Of a DNA stretch of 64,000 bases, positions 19,820 through 28,400 are shown piece after piece. Numbering within the stretch: the stretch's first letter is position 1; every line of letters begins with the position of its first letter. The DNA is from JADLHS01 sp039806955 (GTDB lineage: Bacteria > Verrucomicrobiota > Verrucomicrobiia > Limisphaerales > JADLHS01): positions 1 through 64,000 of the forward strand of contig JBDHQI010000005.1 in NCBI GenBank assembly GCA_039806955.1. The letters run 5' to 3'. The position numbers and the translations under genes are program-made. The notes beneath the pieces were generated by a model. That model saw only the letters and a list, made by a program, of their open reading frames with translations, was not told the origin of the DNA and made no database searches.

Positions 19820-22800
19820 ATGAACAACCATTCCAACCAGCGTCAAAATTCACTTTCCAAATGGCTCGGCACGATTGTCCCCTGCGCCGCACCGCGCCCC
19901 CGTCCGCTTCAATGTGGCGCAAGGGCAGGTTCGCTATCGCTGGCATTGCTTCTGGTTTTGATCGGCAACGTGAACGGACAGGAGGCGGGTTCGATGGAAT
20001 ATCTTTCCGCTCATCCCGAATTGCTTTTGGCGCATGAGCAAGCCTGGGGGCAGCTCGGTCTGGATGTCGCGGCGCATGAAGCGCATAAGACCGGCGACCC
20101 GTTACGCATCGGCTCGCAAACGTACACGAACGGGCTTGGTCACCATGCCAACGGTCAGGTGGTGGTGTTGTTGGCCGGGGAGTTCACACGATTTGAAGCG
20201 GAGGTGGGTTTGCAACCTTGCAACGGCGGCAGCGTGATTTTCCGCGTGCGGGCGGACGGCAAAATCCTCTTTGACAGCGGCACGTTACGCAATGGCGACG
20301 CTCCGAAACCGATCAACGTCTCCGTGGCGGGGGCGCAGGAACTGGCGCTTGAAGCGACCGATGCCGGTGACGGTATTTCCTGCGACATGGCCAATTGGGT
20401 CAATGCGCGACTCATCCGTTCGGGCAAAGCGCGGCAGCAGATGGCGCTGGATTCGGTGAACCTCGCCCCGTTCGCGCAAGTGGTCGGGTCAGACGCGCAA
20501 CGCACCAACGGCGCAACGGCGGATCGGTTGCAAGAATTTCGCGCTGCGGACATTTTGCTCGAAACCGAACTGAAACCCAATGTGGACGGCAGTTATACTC
20601 TTGCGCCGGATTCAAGCGGCGTTGCGTGCGTTGGTTTGAAGTGGTTCGGCAACCGCGCTCTGCGCGAAGTGCGCTTGCGCCTCGCCAACGGAGAACCTCA
20701 ACCCGCGCCCGAGGCGGTGCGCGTGCAGGGTTGGTTCGGCGAATCCGCATGGCAGGGCAACTGGTGGCCCCTTGCCGGCGAAACTTTCATTGAGAACGAT
20801 GAAATCGTCGTGCGTTTGGCCGCCCGGTCTCCCACGGGCGGGCTGCTGCAAACGCGCAAAATTCGCTGGCTGCTGCCGATGCGGGAAAAGCCCGTCACCA
20901 TCCGCGACCTCAAAGCGTTCACGCGAGCGCGTTGGGAATCGGTGAGTGTGGTGGCCGAGGTTGAAAACGCGCCTGCGGACGTACTCGGTCGGGTGCGCGT
21001 ATTCAGCGGCGAATTGCTGTCGCAGGACGAGCAACCGCCCGCTCGCGTGACGGGTTGGAATGATTGGAAACTAAACCACCCGCTCGCGCTGCGATTGAAA
21101 TTTGCGTTGCCGTCATTCTTCAAGGGAGACGCCACCATGCTGCAATTTCAACTGCCAAGCGGTGGTATTGGCGTAGCGATCGAAGCTTTGATGACTAACG
21201 GATGCATTTACGTGCCGAGTCACGGCTTGTATGTGCGCCTCGCGGAAAATCCCTCCGGCGCGCCGACGCTGGCCGAATACAAAGCACGCCTCAATGGACG
21301 CAAGACGATCCTCGACGAAGTGCGTACGCTGCCGGAGCAGACGCTGACGCAGGCAATGGCCAAAACCCATCACGCGGCTCAGGACGAAGGGCCGGTGATG
21401 TTGGCCTTGTCGTGCGACAACACGAAATACGTGATCGAGCGCAATGGCGCCGTACGCTTCCCCGTTGCACCGCCACAAAACAACGACTGGTTTAGCGGCG
21501 CGGGGCGGCTGCATGTGACTTGGGGCAGCGGCCAGCCAGAACGCACCAGCCGCACGTTGGAGGGCGGCTGGCTGCCGATTCCGGTGATCACGATTGAACG
21601 GGACGGCGTGCGCTACACCGAACGGGTGTTCGTTGCACCCACGGATGCCGATGGCGCCGCACCAGCCCGGTTGAATCGTGATTCGGTTTGTGTGATCGAA
21701 ACCACGATTGAAAATCTGCGTACGCAACCAACTGCGGCAAAACTCGCACTGGCCTTCCAAGGCGCTGGAGCCTCGGCTCTACCAGCGGAGCTGCGACCGG
21801 AGAATTCCACTCGCTGGTCGGCCAGGCTCGGGACAACCCATATCGCGGTAGTATTGGATCAAGCCGACCCGACTGCCGTAACAAACGAAGCCGGCAAACT
21901 GGCCTGGTCATTCGAATTGCCCGCCAGTGGCAGCCGGCGGGCGGTGGTATATCTGGGCGATGCGGCGGCGGACCGATTGCGGCTTGCCGATGCGGGGGAC
22001 TTGCGAGCCGCAGTGGAACGGTACTGGCAGGCGGTACTGGCAACCGCCACGCAAATTGATACGCCGGACGAATTGCTCAATCGCGTCATCCGATCGTCCC
22101 AGGTGCGTTGCCTCATCGCGGCGCGAAATGAAGCGGATGGCGCGCGCGTGGCGCCATGGATTGCGGCGATGAGCTACGGACCGCTGGAAAGCGAAGCACA
22201 TGCCGTGATTCGCGGAATGGATTTTCTGGGACACCACGAATTTGCGCGGCGCGGATTGGATTTCTTTATTCACCGCTACAATACGAACGGCTTCCTCACC
22301 ACTGGCTACACGACCTTCGGCACGGCGTGGCATCTGTGGACGTTGGGCGAGCATTTTCAACTGACCAACGATCAAGCGTGGCTGCGCGCGAACGCTGCGG
22401 AGTTGCGACGCGTGGGCGATTGGATTTTGCGGCAACTGGAAAAAACCAAACACTTCAATGCGGACGGAGTGCCGCTGCCAGAGTTCGGTTTGATGCCACC
22501 GGCGGTGATGGCGGATTGGAATTCGTTCGCCTGCCATTTCATGCTCAACGGTTATTACCACGCGGCGTTACGTGAACTGGGGCAGATACTGGAAAACATC
22601 GGTGAGCCGCGGGCCGGAGCTTACGCGCAAGGAGCGGTCGGGTTGCAGCAGAATATTCGGCGCGCCTATGACTGGACGCAAGCGCAGGCGCCTGCGCTGC
22701 CGTTGCGCGACGGCACGTGGATTCCACTTTATCCCTCGCAGGTTCACAGCCCCGGCCAACTCGCGGACTTTTTCCCCGGCGATGACGTGGGACGGAGTTG

Positions 22801-23527
22801 GGCTTACGACGTCGAACTCGGCGCGCATCAACTCGTGCCCACCGGAGTGTTCGCGCCGCACGATCCGGAAGTCACCCGCATGCTTTATCACCTCGAAGAC
22901 GTGCAGTTTTTGGGCGAAGGCTGGTTCGATTACCCGGCGGCGGAGAACGCACGGGATTGGTTCAACTTCGGCGGCTTTGCGAAAGTTCAACCTTATTACT
23001 GTCGTAACGCGGAAGTTTATGCACTGCGCGATGAGGTGAAGCCGTTCCTGCGCACCTACTTCAACAGCCTCGCGTCGTTGCTCAACACGGAAGTGCTGAC
23101 GCTCTGGGAGCATTTCCGGCACAGCGGCGCGTGGGACAAAACCCACGAGACCGGTTATTTCCTGCATCAAACCCGCCTGATGCTGGTGGAGGAACGCGGT
23201 CACGATTTGTGGCTCGCGCCGCTGATTCCAAGCGCCTGGCTGGCGAACGATAAAACTCTGGCCGTCCAAAATGCTCCAACCCGGTTTGGCCCAGTGAGCT
23301 TCCGTGTCGCTACGCGGAATCAAACGCGCGAGGTTTCACTGGAAATCCATCCGCCCACACGGGATCAGGTGGAACGAATCGTCCTGCGTCTGCGGCATCC
23401 AGAAGGACGCACCATCGCGAACGTCACGTTGAACGGTCAACCGCACTCCAATTACGATCCCACATCGGGCACAATCTCCTTTCCATCAACTGACGCGCCA
23501 CTGATGGCTTTGGTGCAATTCAGGTAA
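19820..23527 (+). CDS. secreted NPCBM-domain, six-hairpin (alpha/alpha toroid) glycosidase-like protein
   Basis: The product is about 1235 residues with a hydrophobic export segment (SLSLALLLVLIGNVNGQEAG). An NPCBM/NEW2-type carbohydrate-binding domain follows (GLGHHANGQVVVLLAGEFTR, VIFRVRADGKILFDSGTLRN, MANWVNARLI). A long beta-rich middle leads to a C-terminal alpha/alpha-toroid region with IRSSQVRCLIAAR, GPLESEAHAVIRGMDFLGHH, YNTNGFLTTGYTTFGTAWHL and TLWEHFRHSGAWDKTHETGY, typical of six-hairpin glycosidases. The GH family and the catalytic pair cannot be assigned by eye. It is likely a surface or periplasmic glycan hydrolase. The frame is open upstream to 19568. ATG 19820 or 19751 are the plausible starts, neither with a strong ribosome site. 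Confidence 0.75.
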   Translation: MNNHSNQRQNSLSKWLGTIVPCAAPRPRPLQCGARAGSLSLALLLVLIGNVNGQEAGSMEYLSAHPELLLAHEQAWGQLGLDVAAHEAHKTGDPLRIGSQTYTNGLGHHANGQVVVLLAGEFTRFEAEVGLQPCNGGSVIFRVRADGKILFDSGTLRNGDAPKPINVSVAGAQELALEATDAGDGISCDMANWVNARLIRSGKARQQMALDSVNLAPFAQVVGSDAQRTNGATADRLQEFRAADILLETELKPNVDGSYTLAPDSSGVACVGLKWFGNRALREVRLRLANGEPQPAPEAVRVQGWFGESAWQGNWWPLAGETFIENDEIVVRLAARSPTGGLLQTRKIRWLLPMREKPVTIRDLKAFTRARWESVSVVAEVENAPADVLGRVRVFSGELLSQDEQPPARVTGWNDWKLNHPLALRLKFALPSFFKGDATMLQFQLPSGGIGVAIEALMTNGCIYVPSHGLYVRLAENPSGAPTLAEYKARLNGRKTILDEVRTLPEQTLTQAMAKTHHAAQDEGPVMLALSCDNTKYVIERNGAVRFPVAPPQNNDWFSGAGRLHVTWGSGQPERTSRTLEGGWLPIPVITIERDGVRYTERVFVAPTDADGAAPARLNRDSVCVIETTIENLRTQPTAAKLALAFQGAGASALPAELRPENSTRWSARLGTTHIAVVLDQADPTAVTNEAGKLAWSFELPASGSRRAVVYLGDAAADRLRLADAGDLRAAVERYWQAVLATATQIDTPDELLNRVIRSSQVRCLIAARNEADGARVAPWIAAMSYGPLESEAHAVIRGMDFLGHHEFARRGLDFFIHRYNTNGFLTTGYTTFGTAWHLWTLGEHFQLTNDQAWLRANAAELRRVGDWILRQLEKTKHFNADGVPLPEFGLMPPAVMADWNSFACHFMLNGYYHAALRELGQILENIGEPRAGAYAQGAVGLQQNIRRAYDWTQAQAPALPLRDGTWIPLYPSQVHSPGQLADFFPGDDVGRSWAYDVELGAHQLVPTGVFAPHDPEVTRMLYHLEDVQFLGEGWFDYPAAENARDWFNFGGFAKVQPYYCRNAEVYALRDEVKPFLRTYFNSLASLLNTEVLTLWEHFRHSGAWDKTHETGYFLHQTRLMLVEERGHDLWLAPLIPSAWLANDKTLAVQNAPTRFGPVSFRVATRNQTREVSLEIHPPTRDQVERIVLRLRHPEGRTIANVTLNGQPHSNYDPTSGTISFPSTDAPLMALVQFR

Positions 23528-23626
23528 GCATCCGCCAGACGGACTGGACTTGGGAAACCGGCTTGGCGTTGATCTTCCAGCCGCGTGGCTTTCGCCAACC
23601 GGCGGAGCATGGCACGACCGGCCTGG

Positions 23627-25411
23627 TTACTGCGCACCGTAATACTGGCGCACGGCTTCCATGCCCACGTCCGGATAATCGGTGGCGAAGCTCGCCACGC
23701 CCAAATCCAGCAGACGCTGGAAAATTTTTGCTTCACGCTGGCCCCACGGCAGCGTTTGAAACAGCACGCCATGCGCGCGCAGTTCGTCACCCACTTCGCG
23801 CAAAAATGCTTCACTGGGATAGAACGTGCCGTCCGGGGCGGTGTTCACGTGAATCTGAAGTTGATCAATACTGGCGAAGTTTTCCGCCCGCAACGCGGCG
23901 ATACGTTGCGCCAGTTTCGCCTGCGGCCCCTGGGGATCATCCGGCGGGCCACTCACCCAACTGCGCGGACCGCCCATCCAATGCAGCGTGCGTGAGCGCG
24001 GCGCGACCTGACGCCACCGTTTGATCTCCTCATATTTCGTGCTGGCCAGAATCAACTGTGGATGCACCGCAATGGTTTCGGCGGCGAGTTGATGAAAATC
24101 CACCTGCTTGATGTCAATGTAGAGCGAGCGCTCCGGGTGCGCTTTCAAGATCTGAACCATTTCAGTCAGACTGATCATGCGCTGCCCGGCGAACTGCTCG
24201 TGGCGAAAGCGGCCCACGTCCAGCTTTTCCACTTCGGCGTAAGTGAGATCGGCGACTCCTTTCTTTTTCAAGTCCTCGGGCGCGTCCGGGAGAATGCGCG
24301 CGAAGTTGTTATCGTGAAACGAAACGATCACGCCGTCCTTCGTGCACCTCAAATCCGCTTCCGGCACGCAACCCAGTTTCCAGCCCAGCTCAAACGCTTC
24401 GCGCGAGCCTTCTGGCGCCAGGTCCCCCGCGCCGCGATGCGCCTGCATGGTAAAATCGCGCAACGGAATATGATCGCGCACGTTCCAATTGACCGCGCCT
24501 CGACGGTAGTATTCCCGCAACGCCGCCTGCGCCACATCGGGCCGATCCGTGCCGAATCCAGCCGTGCCCAGATCGAGCAGGCGAAAATAAGCTTCCGGCA
24601 GCTCAGGCACATTCCACGGCATGGTTTGAAATTCGATGCCGTGCTGGCGCACTTCGACGGCCGCGCGACGAATAAAATCGTCACTCGGCACCATCGTGCC
24701 GGTGTTGGTGTTGAAGTGACAATGCACCTGCAGACGGTTGATGTTGGTGAACCCGCTGGCACGAAGTTTGGCAAAGCGTTTTTCCACGGGCCCGTCATTG
24801 GTATTGCCCCAGGTCCCAACCCACAAGAACGCATCACTGCGCGGGGCCACCGCTTTCCAGCGCGCACAATCCGCCTCCGAACCAGTGGCCAGAATCACCT
24901 GCTCCTGCACCTCGTCCGTTTCGCGGGCCATCTGCGCAAAGTCCACGTTCTTCACGTCAAGATAGGCGGATCGTTTGCGATCATTTTTCAACGCAGCCAC
25001 GATCTCCGCAAGACTGACAATCCGTTGCCCGGCGAACTGCGCGCCGCGAAACGCGCCGATATCCAGTTCTTTTGCCTCGGCGTACGTCAGGTCTTCAAGC
25101 CGCTTTTTCTTCATCGCCTCGGGAGCGTTGGGGAGAATGCGCGTGAAATTATCATCGTGAAACATCATCACGTGGCCGTCCTTGGTGGTGCGCACATCCA
25201 GCTCGGGGATGCACCCCATGCTCCAGGAAAGCTCCAACGCTTCCATGGTGTTCTCCGGCGCGAGGAAACCCGCGCCGCGATGCGCCACCACCGAAACCCG
25301 TTCAAGCGGGATATTGCGCACGTTCCAAACCGGTTCGGCGGCGGGCGTAGTGGAAATACAGATCAGGGTGGCTGCGGCGACCCAACCGGTCGGTTCAAAT
25401 AAAATTTTCAT
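23627..25411 (-). CDS. secreted protein with two tandem glycerophosphodiester phosphodiesterase domains
   Basis: The 594-residue protein starts with a signal peptide (WVAAATLICISTTPAAEP). It contains two consecutive GDPD domains, about 38-310 and 320-594. Each has the HRGAG start (VVAHRGAGFLAPENTMEA; MQAHRGAGDLAPEGSREA), the metal ligands ExD (CIPELDVR; CVPEADLR) and FHD (MMFHDDNF; VSFHDNNF). The halves align throughout, for example EDLTYAEAKELDIGAFRGAQ against ADLTYAEVEKLDVGRFRHEQ, so it is an internal duplication with both active sites apparently kept. GDPDs release glycerol 3-phosphate from phosphodiesters. The substrate range of the two domains may differ. Its 3' end faces the glycosidase gene. 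Confidence 0.85.
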   Translation of the reverse strand: MKILFEPTGWVAAATLICISTTPAAEPVWNVRNIPLERVSVVAHRGAGFLAPENTMEALELSWSMGCIPELDVRTTKDGHVMMFHDDNFTRILPNAPEAMKKKRLEDLTYAEAKELDIGAFRGAQFAGQRIVSLAEIVAALKNDRKRSAYLDVKNVDFAQMARETDEVQEQVILATGSEADCARWKAVAPRSDAFLWVGTWGNTNDGPVEKRFAKLRASGFTNINRLQVHCHFNTNTGTMVPSDDFIRRAAVEVRQHGIEFQTMPWNVPELPEAYFRLLDLGTAGFGTDRPDVAQAALREYYRRGAVNWNVRDHIPLRDFTMQAHRGAGDLAPEGSREAFELGWKLGCVPEADLRCTKDGVIVSFHDNNFARILPDAPEDLKKKGVADLTYAEVEKLDVGRFRHEQFAGQRMISLTEMVQILKAHPERSLYIDIKQVDFHQLAAETIAVHPQLILASTKYEEIKRWRQVAPRSRTLHWMGGPRSWVSGPPDDPQGPQAKLAQRIAALRAENFASIDQLQIHVNTAPDGTFYPSEAFLREVGDELRAHGVLFQTLPWGQREAKIFQRLLDLGVASFATDYPDVGMEAVRQYYGAQ

Positions 25412-25477
25412 CGTCGGGCTGTTGCGTCACTGGTGCGGTTTGCGTTGCCGTGATTGAATCGCTGATCCGCGCTCCAC

Positions 25478-28400
25478 TCACGGACGGCGCGGGGTTACCA
25501 GCCGATAAAACCGGTTGGTGTGGTAATCGGAATCAATCACTGTTTCATTTCGATCCACGGGCTGGGCCACGCGATCAGCCAATCGCGTCCAGCTTGCCGC
25601 CGGAAGCGCGTCGGTAAATTCAATCGTGTAAGTTTTATCGGCACGAGCGTGAAAGGTTAATGCCGCCACCGCATCTGCGGTGATGGAATCAATTTTCAGA
25701 TAACTGTTGGGATCGGCAGGATCCGTGCCGGCAAGGTATTCCTGCCAGTTCAACAAGCCATCGCCATCCAGGTCCAGTTGAGCGTCCGCTGCGTTATTAG
25801 GCGCGAGACCATGCGCGCTTTCCCAAACGTCGGGCAAACCGTCCCCATCCGAGTCGGCCAGAAAGGTAAGAATTGCCGGCGACTCCACGGTCTGAGCCAC
25901 GCCGGCCGTGTTGGTCACCCAGACGGTGTAGTTGGTGAACGGCGGTTGCGCATCGGGAATGGTGAGGAAGGCAATGTGGCTCTGCAACCAGGCGGAACCG
26001 TCGGGCACGGGCGCTTGGTTGCGCCGCCAGGAATAGTGAATCGGCAAAGTGGCGATATTGGTGATCGCCACACTCAAAGTAACCGTTGCCCCGGGCACAA
26101 CCGACTGGCTGAGCGGTTTTTGGATGATGACGGGAGGTTCGCCGGCAAGGAAATACTGGCCCGGAGTGGGCGAGCCGGAAGCCCAGTTGATCGGATCATT
26201 GCCGTACGCAGTCGGCAGGATTCGTTGCAATGATGCTCCGCTGCCAGCGGCGTCGGCTGGCCACGGAAATTCGTCGTCGTAGCGAACCTCCTCGACGGTG
26301 ATGTAGGGCACGCCGCTGTCATCGGGCCGATCGGGTCGTTGCAATTGTAATCGCTCGCCACCGTCTTGAAGCTGGCCGCTGACCGGCCCCAGCACCGGCA
26401 CGCTCACCGGGACGGAATACTTGGCGCGAAACGCGGCGGGGTCCGTATTGACAATCAGCGCGAGTCCCCCAGGCGGCAGCACGACATTTGTTGGAAAATC
26501 AAACGCCAATCCTTTCAACTTCCAGGTGTTGGTTGGATTATCAACATCGAACAGCGGTTGGGCGATGGCGCTGATGTTTTGCAATTCAATGAATTCCTCA
26601 TCGCCCGGCGCGGGATGATACATGATCTCGGTAAAAACCACGGGGCCGATGCGTGGCCCAGAATTCGGTCCGCCCAAAGTCGTGGTGATTTGCGCCGGAA
26701 ATTGCTCCCCGCCAGCGCTGTTCACATGCCGCCCAAAGCTGACGCCATTGGCTGCGGCACCAAAATTAAGTCCGTGTCCGTAACCAGTAAAGTTGCCCGC
26801 CGCATCGGCAGCCGTGAGATAAAGGTCCTCACCGTGCGAACTGAGCGAGAAGTTCAAGGCGGTCGGCGGCGTGGGATTGAAGTCCGCTTCGGTAAAGACC
26901 AGATAACCACCCGCAGGGATGATGGTGTTATCGGGAATACGAAATTTTTTGGGCGCGGCGCCGTCGTCGCTGAGAAACCACCCCCCCACGTTGACCGGCT
27001 GCACGGAGGAATTGAACAGCTCGACGGAATCCACCTCCGGCAGATCCGTGTGGGTCAGGATTTCATTGATGACCACGCCGGGCCAGGCGGGCGCAGGATC
27101 ATCCGCTCCAGGCGAACCGCCCGGCGCGGCACTGGCGCGCCAATCGGCGCCGTTGCCGGAGTTGGGACGCGCGGCCGGATCGCGCGGCACCACGGAAAAA
27201 CCATAGCCATCCGCCAAGAGGGGCCAGGGCGCGCGATCGCTGTAATCAAAATCGAACAGCGGCGTGGCACCACTCGAAACCCGGAGCGTCTCGCCGCCAT
27301 TGGCGAGTTTGCCCGTGTAAACGCCCCTGAGAGCGACCCCGGGATAGCGCGCCTGAAACGCCGCCGCATTCGGCGACAGCACCGCAAACCCACCGGGCGC
27401 CAGCAAACTGCCGCTCGGGAAAGTGAAGGTGATTCCCGCCGTGAACGATACGCCAGCGAGGTTGAGCGTTTCGGTGCCGATGTTTTTAAGTTCGATAAAC
27501 TCTAAGTCATCGCTGGTCCACGAACCAAACGGCGCGGGATTATACATGATTTCAGTAACGACCAGCGTCGTCAGGTTCTGCGGCGTATAAAAGAAAGCCG
27601 AGGTTAATCCACTCCAATCGCCGCCGTTCCTGATCCGCGCTTGAACCTGCGTCGTTGCGTGGAGAACGAGGGGAGCGGAATAAACGTGCGCCGCCGCAGA
27701 CAGGCCGCCGCCGCTGGCCCGTGGATCCGAACCGTCCGTGGTGTAATAGATCGTGCCGCCGGTGCCGGTCAGCGTGACGTTGAACCCGTCCGGGACCGCG
27801 CCACCATCCTGGTTGAACATCGGCGGACGCAGATAATTTCCATCTATCCAATCGGCGCGTTGTGTGAGCCAGTTTTTGAGTTGGTTCAACCGATTATCCC
27901 ATTCGGCAACGCTCGGCAGGCCGTTCAACAGTGACTCCGCCGGAGTGATTTCCGCCGCCTGCCCGTCAATGATGGCGGTCATGGCGGCATCGCTCAGCGG
28001 GCCGCGCCGCAGCTCCCACCAACGATCAATGTAAGCCTGCAGGAAATCCGGATCCGCAAACAGACGCGGATACCAGAGCCGATCCGAGCGGTGCATCAGC
28101 GAACCCGTTGGCCCCCCGGAGATGTAGTACGCGCTCCAGTTGTAATCCCAGCACGGCCCCATCCGCAGCTTGTTGTCGTCGCCCTTCCACGGAAACATGC
28201 TGATGAGCAGGCCATCCCCGTTGCGGGTCAACACGTTCATGATGAAGTAATCAATGAAGTCCCGCTCGACGATGTAGCGACGATATCCGTTTGTCGGATT
28301 GAGCCAGAGCGCATCGTCATAAAGCACATCCTCAAACTGCTTGAACCAGGCTTCGATGGCGGCGCGTTGCGTGGGATTGATCGAGTAGCCCTTGGGATTG

